A stretch of DNA of 64,000 bases, taken from assembly GCA_029222685.1 (NCBI GenBank), contig JARHVB010000086.1, positions 62,001 to 126,000 of the forward strand. The letters are read 5' to 3'. The position numbers were made by a program, and so were the translations under genes. A model generated the notes under the pieces. The model searched no databases. It had not been told where the DNA came from and was given only the letters and a program-made list of their open reading frames with translations. Position 1 is the first letter of the stretch; the number at the start of each line of letters is the position of its first letter. The stretch is from Terripilifer ovatus. GTDB taxonomy: Bacteria > Pseudomonadota > Alphaproteobacteria > Rhizobiales > Beijerinckiaceae. Shown piece after piece: positions 17,785 through 25,837 of the stretch.

Positions 17785-19180
17785 GCGACGTCATCTCCCC
17801 GGCCACGATGCCAGCCAGCAGCGGCGTCTGCGACGTCACCGGCCTGACCCTACCCTGAGCGTCCTTCATCTGCATCCGCTCGAGCCAAGCCTCGAACTCC
17901 GGTGCGGCGCGCACATTCAGTGCCGAGCGCAGATAGAGAAGATCGTGGAAGGACGCGCTCTGATAGTTCAACATCACATCGTCCGATCCGGGAACGGTGA
18001 TGATGAACGTCATGCCGGCGACGGTCAGCAAGGTCATCAACGTATCCATGTCGTCCTGGTCGGCGTCGGCGTGGTTGGTGTAGCAGACATCGCATCCCAT
18101 CGGCACGCCGAGCAGCTTGCCGCAATAATGGTCTTCCAGCCCGGCGCGAATGATCTGCTTGCCGTCATAGAGATATTCAGGCCCGATGAAGCCGACGACG
18201 GAATTCACGATCAGCGGCTTGAACGCCCGCGCCACGGCATAGGCGCGGGCCTCGGCGGTCTGCTGGTCCATGCCGTGATGGGCATTGGCCGACAGCGCCG
18301 CCCCCTGCCCTGTTTCGAAATACATGGTGTTGCTGCCGACCGTGCCGCGGCGCAGCGACTGGCTCGCCTCATATGCCTCGCGCAAGATGCCGAGATTGAC
18401 GCCGAACGAAGCGTTCGCCGCTTCCGTGCCGGCGACGGACTGGAAGACGAGATCGGTCGGCGCGCCGCGCTCCATGGCGGCGATCGCGGTGGTGACATGG
18501 GCCAGAACACAGGTCTGGGTGGGAATGTCATATTTCTCCCGCACCGCATCGAGCATGCGCAGCATGTCGATGCAGTTCGCCAGGCTGTCGGTTGCCGGAT
18601 TGACGCCGATCACCGCATCACCGGCGCCATAGAGCAATCCGTCCAGCGTCGAGACGGCAATGCCGTGCAGATCGTCGGTGGGATGATTGGGCTGGAGCCG
18701 GCTCGACAGCCGGCCAGCCAGGCCAAGGGTCGAGCGGAACCCTGTCACCACCCGGCACTTTCGCGCCACGGCGATGAGATCCTGGTTGCGCATGAGCTTG
18801 CAGGTGGCGGCCACCATTTCCGGCGTCAGGCCGGGGCTCAGCGCGCGCAATGCCTCGGCATCCGCCTCGTAGCCGAGCAGCCAGTCGCGCAGATCGCCGA
18901 CGGTCATGTGCGCCACCTTGCGAAAGGCAGCGCTATCGTGGGTGTCGACGATCAGCCGGGTGACTTCATCGGCCTCGTAGGGGACGAGGCATTCCGACAG
19001 GAACTGTTTCAGCGGCACGTCGGCAAGGGCAAAGCGCGCGGCGATGCGATGTTCCTCGCTCTGCGCGGCAACCCCCGCCAGTTCATCGCCCGAGCGGCGC
19101 GGCGAGGCCGCGGCAAGCAGGCTTCTCAGGTCTTCAAACGTATAGCGCGTGCCGTTCACGCTGCTGGAATAGCCGCTCAA
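17774..19180 (-). CDS. eutB: Ethanolamine ammonia-lyase large (heavy) subunit
   Basis: Catalytic large subunit (468 aa) carrying the substrate site of the B12-dependent lyase. Family segments: YTFEDLRSLLAAASPRRSGDELAG at the start (in part), CKLMRNQDLI, RLQPNHPTDD, FGVNLGILREAYE, then CYTNHADADQDDMD. Full-length for EutB. No ATG is available; a TTG at 19180 with AGGAAAGGG upstream is the best start, with GTG 19159 as an alternative. The 91-base gap before it is too short for an adenosylcobalamin riboswitch. Ethanolamine use may be independent of the neighbouring aromatic genes. Confidence 0.96.
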   Translation of the reverse strand: MSGYSSSVNGTRYTFEDLRSLLAAASPRRSGDELAGVAAQSEEHRIAARFALADVPLKQFLSECLVPYEADEVTRLIVDTHDSAAFRKVAHMTVGDLRDWLLGYEADAEALRALSPGLTPEMVAATCKLMRNQDLIAVARKCRVVTGFRSTLGLAGRLSSRLQPNHPTDDLHGIAVSTLDGLLYGAGDAVIGVNPATDSLANCIDMLRMLDAVREKYDIPTQTCVLAHVTTAIAAMERGAPTDLVFQSVAGTEAANASFGVNLGILREAYEASQSLRRGTVGSNTMYFETGQGAALSANAHHGMDQQTAEARAYAVARAFKPLIVNSVVGFIGPEYLYDGKQIIRAGLEDHYCGKLLGVPMGCDVCYTNHADADQDDMDTLMTLLTVAGMTFIITVPGSDDVMLNYQSASFHDLLYLRSALNVRAAPEFEAWLERMQMKDAQGRVRPVTSQTPLLAGIVAGEMTSRGG

Positions 19181-19271
19181 TCTGCGCCCTTTCCTCGAAG
19201 GTCGCAGATCATATCCTCAAATCGAGGAGCAGGACACTCCAGAAAGAGCCGGCTTGGGCAGTGGAATTATC

Positions 19272-19742
19272 TCAGCCCGTCGCATCCAGTTTCTTGCCGC
19301 CGCCCGCATAGGGCAAAGCGTCGATCAGAACAAAGGCGATGAAGCAGCTTTTGTCGCTCCGGTTGATCCAGTTATGAATCGTGCCGCGCTGAACGAGCAT
19401 ATCGCCTTTTCGCAGGCGGACGCATTCGTCGTCCAGTTCCATATCGATCTCGCCGTCGAGAACGATGGCGTAGTCGATCGAATCGGTGCGGTGGTTGCGC
19501 GGCGTCACGCCCGGTTGATATTCGATCACCCGGAACACGGATCCGTTCTTCGTCGTGGTTCCGACGATGCGCTTGGCGCCGTCGGTTTCATCCTCATTGT
19601 TGGCCGGCAGAGTATCTGTCGACCAGATATTGCAGACGTTGGCGCCGGGCCGGAACGACAGCAGGTCGGTTGAAATCTCGTCGATGACGACGGTTGCCTT
19701 GCCGTCCTGCTTATGTCCCGTCACGACGCGCCTGATTTTCAT
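19272..19742 (-). CDS. Cupin-domain protein
   Basis: Single cupin of about 156 residues. VTPRNHRTDSIDYAIVLDGEIDMEL holds motif 1 (H, D/E then G); LRKGDMLVQRGTIHNWINRSD holds motif 2 with the terminal His. An N-terminal strand domain (VVTGHKQDGKATVVIDEI) precedes it, an arrangement common in proteins linked to salicylate/gentisate-type clusters but of unknown reaction. ATG 19742 has GGAG six bases upstream and is preferred over ATG 19754. It is the last gene of the TetR-linked leftward operon, 17 bases after the hydrolase. Confidence 0.85.
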   Translation of the reverse strand: MKIRRVVTGHKQDGKATVVIDEISTDLLSFRPGANVCNIWSTDTLPANNEDETDGAKRIVGTTTKNGSVFRVIEYQPGVTPRNHRTDSIDYAIVLDGEIDMELDDECVRLRKGDMLVQRGTIHNWINRSDKSCFIAFVLIDALPYAGGGKKLDATG

Positions 19743-19759
19743 CTTCTGCTCCATCGGAG

Positions 19760-21505
19760 TTATCTCGTCGCCGGATACGCGGCCGGGAGCATCAGATAGG
19801 ATGCCCTGCCGCCGCCTGTGAATATCCGGTTCGTGCCCAGGAATTCCGCCCTTCCGCGATCGCCGGGATGCTGGTGCAGGATTCGACCCGCGATACCCGG
19901 AAATTCGAAATCTTTTCCCATGAGAGTCAAAACGAGTCGATAGCCTTTTGGAAAGACCATGGTTGTCGGCCATATCTCCACGTCGATCTCGTAGACTTCG
20001 TCCGGCGTCAGCTTCTCGATCTCGTCATGCGCATGGAAGACGCGGTTGGCGTTCGACTTGTCGGCATCCAGCCTGCGGTGCGAGACCCGCAGCCATCCCC
20101 GCGACACCGGCGAGGCCTCATGAGCGCCATTGATGACCAGTTCCTGTCCCCGCTCGTCGAAGGCGCGCAGCACGGCGAACAGGTCCATATCGTTCGTCGA
20201 CGAAGACACCCAAAGCTTCGCCGAGACAAAGCCGGTGAATTCGGTGTCCCGCTCGAACGGCGCCGTCGAGAAGCTCACGCCCTCGCTCATAGCCTCGTAG
20301 GAGGCGGTTGCCTCTTGCGAAGGCGATGCAGATGCGAGACCGCCGGTCACTGCATCGAGGTAGAACCGCTCCATTCTCGTATCGGGCGGCGGAAAGCCCG
20401 CCGCGGTCCTGAACTTATCGCCGCGCGGATCGCGGATCACCAGCTTGACGCGCGGCTCCTTGTCCCAGCCATTGTCGTCTCCGCGGAGAAAATGATTGAA
20501 GAAGCGCTTCTGCATCGCGACATATTCGGGCAGATAGAAACTTTCCCAGTGCTTGCCGGCATGCAGCGACAGCCACTTGTCCTTTGATCCTGCACCGAGA
20601 TAGCCCTCGATGTTGCCGCGCAGGTGCATGCCGGCGCCGCCCCAGTTGCCGGCCGAGAACAGCGGAACCTCGATCCGGCTCAGGACGGGCGTGCGCTCGC
20701 GCCACCAGGCGCTGTCCAGATTGTGGCGCAGGATGTCGGCGATATAGTCGGTACGGTTGGCTTCGAGCTTGCCCTCACTCAGGCTTTCGTCGCCGTTGAT
20801 GCGCCGGCCGGTGCCGCGCTCACGGTGCGGCGACTTGGCGTTGCCGTGCTGGACCGCGAGGCATTGTTTCGGCCACCAGTAGTTGGCAAAGCCGCTGCTC
20901 AGAATGCCGCCGTGATGGGTGCTGTCGCGGTAGTAATCGACATAGCCCTCCCACGGACACATCGCGGCCAGATGCGGCGGCTGCAAGGTCGCCACGCGCC
21001 ATTGCGTGACGGCATAATATGAAATTCCGAGAAGGCCGATCCTGCCGTTCGACCACGGCTGCCGCGCCGCCCATTCGATCGCGTCGTAATAATCGGTGAT
21101 TTCACGCGGCGAGCGCGGATCGAGGTAACCGGGCGATTTGCCAGCGCCGCGCGAATCGACCTGCACGATGACGAACCCGTCAGGCACCCAGCGTTCGGGA
21201 TCCGCCGTTTCCCATCTAAGATATTTGCCGGTCGAACCGTTGCCGCACAGGTCGGGATAGACGGCGATGAGCTGGTCCCATTGCGCCTTGAAACCATCTT
21301 CGAAATGCAGGTCCTTGCCATAAACGCCTTGCGCCATGACGACGGGAAACCGTCCTTCGGCATCCGGCCGGAAGACATTGGCGCGCAGGACAAGGCCGTC
21401 GCTCACCGGCACGGCAACATCCTGTTCGAAGATCATGCGGTAGGGCTGCTCCGGCTTCGCCGGCGCACGCTTCGTGTTCGCGTCTGATGACATTTGCGCA
21501 CTCAT
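19760..21505 (-). CDS. CocE/NonD-family alpha/beta hydrolase (X-Pro dipeptidyl-peptidase-like)
   Basis: Serine hydrolase (581 aa). The N-terminal alpha/beta-hydrolase domain starts DVAVPVSDGLVLRANVFRPD and has the oxyanion/nucleophile region GRIGLLGISYYAVTQW, where the S of G-I-S-Y is the nucleophile. The C-terminal jelly roll (GFVSAKLWVSSSTNDMDLF) is the PepX_C domain. Relatives hydrolyse esters (cocaine, glutaryl-7-ACA) or amides. ATG 21505 or 21493 can start it; neither has a good ribosome site. In the operon it follows the VOC enzyme, so it could cleave an ester or a ring-fission product. Confidence 0.9.
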   Translation of the reverse strand: MSAQMSSDANTKRAPAKPEQPYRMIFEQDVAVPVSDGLVLRANVFRPDAEGRFPVVMAQGVYGKDLHFEDGFKAQWDQLIAVYPDLCGNGSTGKYLRWETADPERWVPDGFVIVQVDSRGAGKSPGYLDPRSPREITDYYDAIEWAARQPWSNGRIGLLGISYYAVTQWRVATLQPPHLAAMCPWEGYVDYYRDSTHHGGILSSGFANYWWPKQCLAVQHGNAKSPHRERGTGRRINGDESLSEGKLEANRTDYIADILRHNLDSAWWRERTPVLSRIEVPLFSAGNWGGAGMHLRGNIEGYLGAGSKDKWLSLHAGKHWESFYLPEYVAMQKRFFNHFLRGDDNGWDKEPRVKLVIRDPRGDKFRTAAGFPPPDTRMERFYLDAVTGGLASASPSQEATASYEAMSEGVSFSTAPFERDTEFTGFVSAKLWVSSSTNDMDLFAVLRAFDERGQELVINGAHEASPVSRGWLRVSHRRLDADKSNANRVFHAHDEIEKLTPDEVYEIDVEIWPTTMVFPKGYRLVLTLMGKDFEFPGIAGRILHQHPGDRGRAEFLGTNRIFTGGGRASYLMLPAAYPATR

Positions 21506-21524
21506 TGTTTCAATCGACCGGCTG

Positions 21525-22487
21525 TCAGGAATTGACCTTGGCCAGTTCCGGCATCTCATCCGCCAACAGGCGGACATCCTCGTTCGGCGGCACTGTCAGG
21601 AAGGCGGGAAGATCCGCGACCCAGTGCTGGTTGCCGAACAGGGGCTCCCAGATGCGCGGCTGCCAATTGTCGTCAAGGCAATCGGTATCGGCGGAGTATT
21701 CGGCCTCTCCGCCGGCGGGGTTCTCGATGTAGAAATAGATCGTCGAGGAAATCCGGTGCCGGCCGAGGCCCAGTTTGCTGTTCCAGCCCTGCCGCTGCAT
21801 GTTGTTGGCGCCCGCCAGCAGTTCGTCCAGGTTTTCGACGCCGAAGGAAATATGCATGAAGGTGGGCTTCTCGGTCCTGGCCCAGAAGATGTTGTGGTGA
21901 TCGGACCTTCCATCGGCGCGCAGGAATATACCCCTGCCGCGCGCGACATCCGTCACGCGGAACTTCAGCCGGTTCCTGTAGAAGGCGGCGGCCTTGTCGA
22001 ACTGCGGAAAGCCGAAGACGACGTGATGGATGAGCTGCGGCCTGGCGCGGCTGAACCATTTGCGATGCCTGTTCCAGCGCCGCGTCAATCCAGGAACGTT
22101 GGTGAATTCCTCGTCGGAAACAAGCCTGTTGCGGACGAACACGCGAAAGCCGATCGGCAGGCCCGCATCGTCCTCGCAGTAAATGGTTCCATCCGCATCG
22201 CGCGTGACCGGACGATCCCGGCCCAGATCGGTTTCGATGGCTTCCAAACCTTCCTTCGTATCGACGCCCCAGATGACGCGCCGAATGCCGGGTCCGTTGG
22301 CGAAAACCTTCGGCAATGAAGCGTCGCCGGAACGGCGCAGAACGACGTGCGAGCCCTCGGTCAGTTCATAATCGATTTCGTCGGCCGACCGGCTCGCCAC
22401 CACCAGCCCGAAATCAGCGAAGAATTTCTCGCACGCGGCAAGATCGTCGACGCCGAAGATGGCTGACTGAACTCCAACGATCGCCAT
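21525..22487 (-). CDS. VOC-fold protein, extradiol (type I) dioxygenase-like
   Basis: Two-domain vicinal-oxygen-chelate protein (320 aa). The C-terminal domain keeps the metal triad expected of type I extradiol dioxygenases: H in LIHHVVF, H in TFMHISFG and E in GGEAEYSAD. The order matches the 2,3-dihydroxybiphenyl dioxygenase ligands. GGAGG eight bases before ATG 22487 fixes the start; the frame opens 15 bases earlier. It lies 52 bases after the FAD monooxygenase, so hydroxylation then ring cleavage is the natural reading. Paralogues at 33696 and 40303 have the same triad. Confidence 0.87.
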   Translation of the reverse strand: MAIVGVQSAIFGVDDLAACEKFFADFGLVVASRSADEIDYELTEGSHVVLRRSGDASLPKVFANGPGIRRVIWGVDTKEGLEAIETDLGRDRPVTRDADGTIYCEDDAGLPIGFRVFVRNRLVSDEEFTNVPGLTRRWNRHRKWFSRARPQLIHHVVFGFPQFDKAAAFYRNRLKFRVTDVARGRGIFLRADGRSDHHNIFWARTEKPTFMHISFGVENLDELLAGANNMQRQGWNSKLGLGRHRISSTIYFYIENPAGGEAEYSADTDCLDDNWQPRIWEPLFGNQHWVADLPAFLTVPPNEDVRLLADEMPELAKVNS

Positions 22488-22539
22488 TCCTGTTTCCTCC
22501 ATGAACGGCAGTTACGAGCGCGGCACGCGCCGCACGTCT

Positions 22540-23694
22540 TCAGATCGGCTCGGCCAGCGTGAGTTCGTGCGGCCGCGGCTGCGGGGTGGCAAACGTCCGG
22601 CGGATATTGTCGTTGCGCGTGCTGCACAAGTCGGGATCGTCGATATTTCCGTCTTCCCCGGTCTTGCGCGACAAATCCTGGACAAACTTGCAGCGCGAAA
22701 AGCGCCGCCGTTCGAATGCCGACAGCGCCTCCTCTATTTCGGTCCCCTGAGACAGCAGTTCGGCCAGCACAACCGCATCCTCGATCGCCATGGCCGCGCC
22801 CTGGGCGATATGCGGGCTCGATGCGTGCGCCGCGTCGCCGATCAGCACGACTCTCCCCCTGTGCCAAGGCAACGGCAGAATGACTTCTTCGATCGGCACA
22901 TAGATGATGTCCCGGGCGGTCGCCACCTCCTGCCGAAGCCATGCCAGCACGCCCTTGAACGGCTTCATTCGCTCAGCGAGCAGCGGGCCCAGTTGATCCG
23001 CCTCGAACCTCGGGTTTCCAGGCTCGTTCGACACCAGCAGCAGATACATGGTGTCCATCGTCAGGGGCACTAGACCGGCTTTCACGCCGACGCCCAGGTA
23101 CATGCCCTGGAAATCCAGTTCAGGCGGCCTGCGCGTCGTGTATCGCCATACGCCATGGCCGGTGAAACGCGGCGCGAACTCCTGCCCGAAGGTGAGCTGC
23201 CGTACTTTCGAGCGAATACCATCGGCACCGACGACGATGTCGTAAGATGACTTTTCGCCATTTGAGAACGTGACATCAACGCGGTTTTCATGCTGCGAAA
23301 GCTCGTCAATCGTTATGCCAAGGCGAACCTTGGCCCCGGCCTTTTCCGCCGCAGACCGCAGGATCTCATGCAGCGCCGGCCGCGGCAGCATGTTCATCGC
23401 CGGCGCATCCGGCCCCGCTACCCGCAGCGGCCACAACGAGGCCAGCAGGTTTTCGTCGGCATCGTAGTAACGATATTCATCGACCTGGAAGCCCGCCCGC
23501 AGACATGGCTCCATCAACCCGATGGATTTCAGGGCGCGCAGCGCATTGCCTGGCTGGATGATGCCGACGCCATAAACGGACTCCGCGGCCTTCAACTCGG
23601 CGACGTCGCTGCGAATGCCGCGCTGGCCGAGCGCGGCTGCCAGCGTGAGACCGCCAATGCCGCCGCCAACGATCAATACCGATTGAACTGTCAT
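22540..23694 (-). CDS. FAD-dependent (group A) monooxygenase
   Basis: Flavin hydroxylase (384 aa) of the p-hydroxybenzoate/salicylate hydroxylase fold. FAD motifs: VGGGIGGLTLAAAL near residues 9-22, the D-G motif VVGADGIRSKVRQ, and RVVLIGDAAHASSPHIAQGA. These enzymes use NAD(P)H and O2 to hydroxylate an activated aromatic ring. First gene of the leftward operon, with a promoter whose spacer is a palindrome matching one on the far side of tetR. Clearly paralogous to the protein at 32560 (shared VYGVGIIQP, LRAL segments). Substrate unknown. Confidence 0.93.
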   Translation of the reverse strand: MTVQSVLIVGGGIGGLTLAAALGQRGIRSDVAELKAAESVYGVGIIQPGNALRALKSIGLMEPCLRAGFQVDEYRYYDADENLLASLWPLRVAGPDAPAMNMLPRPALHEILRSAAEKAGAKVRLGITIDELSQHENRVDVTFSNGEKSSYDIVVGADGIRSKVRQLTFGQEFAPRFTGHGVWRYTTRRPPELDFQGMYLGVGVKAGLVPLTMDTMYLLLVSNEPGNPRFEADQLGPLLAERMKPFKGVLAWLRQEVATARDIIYVPIEEVILPLPWHRGRVVLIGDAAHASSPHIAQGAAMAIEDAVVLAELLSQGTEIEEALSAFERRRFSRCKFVQDLSRKTGEDGNIDDPDLCSTRNDNIRRTFATPQPRPHELTLAEPI

Positions 23695-23813
23695 TGCCCC
23701 ATCTCAGAACGCGTTCGGGGAGATGGAATGGAGCGCGTTTGGGCGCTGCTTGCAGAACACGCGACGGTTGATCAAACCACACCTCCCGAATTTGCATCAT
23801 GCGATTTCGTCGT

Positions 23814-23842
23814 GAAATATTCCTGTAAACAGGAATTGTCAA
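23814..23842 (-). promoter_or_regulatory. Promoter with TetR-type operator filling the spacer
   Basis: Minus strand: TTGACA (23842-23837), 17-base spacer, TATTTC (23819-23814). The spacer is essentially the perfect palindrome ATTCCTGTAAACAGGAAT (23819-23836). A near-identical palindrome at 24734 overlaps the rightward promoter. Drives the monooxygenase gene starting at 23694; tetR between the two sites is the likely repressor. Confidence 0.7.
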
Positions 23843-23897
23843 TACGCCGTAGTGCGCCATTGGACATCACCTGATCACTGCAAACGTCGTGGCGTGA

Positions 23898-24596
23898 TTA
23901 TCGCTTTTTGGGGGGAGCAGCTTTACGACGAGGCTTGCCCGCCGGCCGCTGCCCTGCAGATTCGCTCACCAGCGTGGTGATGAAGCGAGAATAGCTTTCC
24001 ACAAACTTGGGATCGTTGGCTTCTGCCCCGAAGATGCCTTCGAAGATCGGGCGGGCGCTAAAAAAGAATTCGCACATCGCCGCGATCGCAAGCTGAAGAA
24101 ACCGCGCGTCCACTTCCTTCAACTCACCACTTTGGGAACCTTCGCGCACGAGGTCTTCCAATTCTTCGAGCGATTGCCGGAGCAGCCGCAACACCGGCTC
24201 CCGGCCCGGATTGTCGGAGAGGTGCACGGATTCAATGATCAGCCGATGGTAATTGGGATTCTCCTGAAAAATGCCCAAATATATGAGGATTCTCCGTTTA
24301 AGCTTCTCCTGGGCTGTGCCTTTCTCGGCAATCAGCGCGGCAAGGCGGCCGCGCAATTCGCGGGTAATTTCGGTGGCGGCTTCGGTAAACAGATCGGAGA
24401 CCTGGCCGAAATAGTACCGGATGAGCGCGGGGTCGACACCGGCAATCTGTGCTATTTCATGAAGCGTAATCTCGCCCGGCGGCTTGCGTTTGAGCGCTTC
24501 CCGCGCCGCGGCAATCAAGGCGTCTTTTCCAACGGATCCTCTGGTCGTCGGACGCCCCTGGCCCCGCACGCTTTTCGGCTTCGCAGAAACAACCAT
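23898..24596 (-). CDS. TetR-family transcriptional regulator
   Basis: Regulator (232 aa). A short basic tail (PKSVRGQGRPTT) precedes the TetR helix-turn-helix: AREALKRKPPGEITLHEIAQ, then VDPALIRYYFGQVSDLF. The C-terminal all-helical ligand domain follows, and the last residues are again basic (RRKAAPPKKR). ATG 24596 is preferred to the GTG at 24608, which has its SD too close. Two matching 18-base palindromes flank the gene at 23819 and 24734, overlapping the promoters of both neighbouring operons, so it probably represses both. Confidence 0.93.
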   Translation of the reverse strand: MVVSAKPKSVRGQGRPTTRGSVGKDALIAAAREALKRKPPGEITLHEIAQIAGVDPALIRYYFGQVSDLFTEAATEITRELRGRLAALIAEKGTAQEKLKRRILIYLGIFQENPNYHRLIIESVHLSDNPGREPVLRLLRQSLEELEDLVREGSQSGELKEVDARFLQLAIAAMCEFFFSARPIFEGIFGAEANDPKFVESYSRFITTLVSESAGQRPAGKPRRKAAPPKKR

Positions 24597-24707
24597 GAAT
24601 TTGCACACTTCCCAAGTTTACGCGCGGCATATTATGTCGCGCCGCAACAACAATAAAGTCTCGCATCCACAGCCTGCATTCCGCGGTCACGGCTTCAACC
24701 TCCCATC

Positions 24708-24751
24708 TTGACTCGGAAAAAACGGCAGCTATTATTCCCGATAACAGGAAT
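24708..24751 (+). promoter_or_regulatory. Rightward promoter with second TetR-type operator
   Basis: TTGACT (24708-24713), 16 bases, TATTAT (24730-24735). The palindrome ATTCCCGATAACAGGAAT (24734-24751) overlaps the -10 and start region. It shares ATTCC-(T/C)-G...ACAGGAAT with the 23819 site. Drives the MetE-like/MFS/MetE-like operon. Confidence 0.7.
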
Positions 24752-24775
24752 TAAATGCGACGAGGGAGGATCGGC

Positions 24776-25801
24776 GTGGTTGCATCTGTTCATTTGGTCG
24801 GCAGCGTTGGCCTCGAAGATGTCGATGCTGTCTTCGACACGGCATCAAAGGTGCTGGACGGCCTTCTTCCCCGCATTCCCGATGGCGAACCCGGGGGACG
24901 GCGCCTCTGGATCAGTTGGCAATACCCGGTCCTGCGCGCCCATCCTCTCTTGAAAGTCGATACGAACAATCTGCAGAAGGCGTCGGCTGGCCTGCCGAAA
25001 CTGCGCCTCGCAGACGGCGTATCGGCGCAAGAGCTTGCCTTTGGAGAACTGGGATACGCCCGCGAAGCGCGCGCCTCCTATCAGGACTTTCTGCGCGCAA
25101 GAGCAGCCGGCAGGATCGGCCCGGCCACACGCTTCCAGGTCTGCCTGCCGACGCCCCTCGCCGTCATCGACGCCTTCTGCGCCAAGGACGCGGTTCTCGA
25201 TATCGAACCTTCCTACGAAGCCGCGATGCGCAAGGAAGTCGCGAAGATATGCGCAGAAATTCCGCACGACGATCTTTGCCTTCAGTGGGACCTCTGCATC
25301 GAGATGATCTTGTGGGACGGTCGCTCGACCTTCTATTCGAAGGTTGTCGACAAGGACGGCATCATCGAACGTGCCGCCAGGCTTTGCAGCGATCTGCCGG
25401 CCGACGTCGAACTGGGCTTTCACCTCTGTTACGGCGATTTCGAAGGCAAGCATTTCATCGAACCACTGGACGGCGAGAGCATGGTCTCGCTCGCCAACGA
25501 ACTGGTGAAACATGCCGGGCACAAGGTCGCCTACATCCATATGCCCATCCCGATCGCACGCGACGACGATGCTTTCTTTGCGCCGTTCAAATCGCTCGCC
25601 TTCCCGGCCGGCTGCCGTTTGTATCTTGGCCTGGTGCACGCCGCAGACGGAACGGAAGGCTCGCTCAGGCGGGCCGCCGCCGCGAGAAAAATCATTCCGG
25701 AATTCGGCATTGCTTCGGAATGCGGGCTGGGCCGCGCCAAAACGCCAGCCGATGTCCGCAGGCTGCTTGACCTGCATGGCGAGGTCGCTCGCCGGCTATA
25801 G
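24776..25801 (+). CDS. MetE-core-like (cobalamin-independent methionine synthase superfamily) protein, copy 1
   Basis: Protein of 341 aa, the size of one (beta/alpha)8 barrel. H216-x-C218 in GFHLCYGD and C316 in SECGLGR resemble the zinc ligands of MetE (H-M-C-Y and C-G-L). Other blocks: PDGEPGGR (35-42), RFQVCLPTPLAV (119-130) and YLGLVHAADG. The frame opens at ATG 24755, but GTG 24776 has AGGGAGGA upstream and aligns exactly with the start of the paralogue at 27210. Zinc-dependent alkyl or methyl transfer to a thiol is a hypothesis; epoxyalkane:CoM transferase is a superfamily member of similar size. First gene of the rightward TetR-linked operon. Confidence 0.75.
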   Translation: MVASVHLVGSVGLEDVDAVFDTASKVLDGLLPRIPDGEPGGRRLWISWQYPVLRAHPLLKVDTNNLQKASAGLPKLRLADGVSAQELAFGELGYAREARASYQDFLRARAAGRIGPATRFQVCLPTPLAVIDAFCAKDAVLDIEPSYEAAMRKEVAKICAEIPHDDLCLQWDLCIEMILWDGRSTFYSKVVDKDGIIERAARLCSDLPADVELGFHLCYGDFEGKHFIEPLDGESMVSLANELVKHAGHKVAYIHMPIPIARDDDAFFAPFKSLAFPAGCRLYLGLVHAADGTEGSLRRAAAARKIIPEFGIASECGLGRAKTPADVRRLLDLHGEVARRL

Positions 25802-25837
25802 CGAACGAGACAAGGCAAGACTAGGGGGGAGGGAATC

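Noticed and set aside
19181..19271. Adenosylcobalamin riboswitch before eutB
   Set aside because: The gap is only 91 bases and I found no B12-box-like sequence or extended structure.
17252..19342. 696-codon open frame on the plus strand
   Set aside because: Antisense to eutBC, which are unambiguous; the translation is His/Gly/Arg-rich with no recognisable domain.
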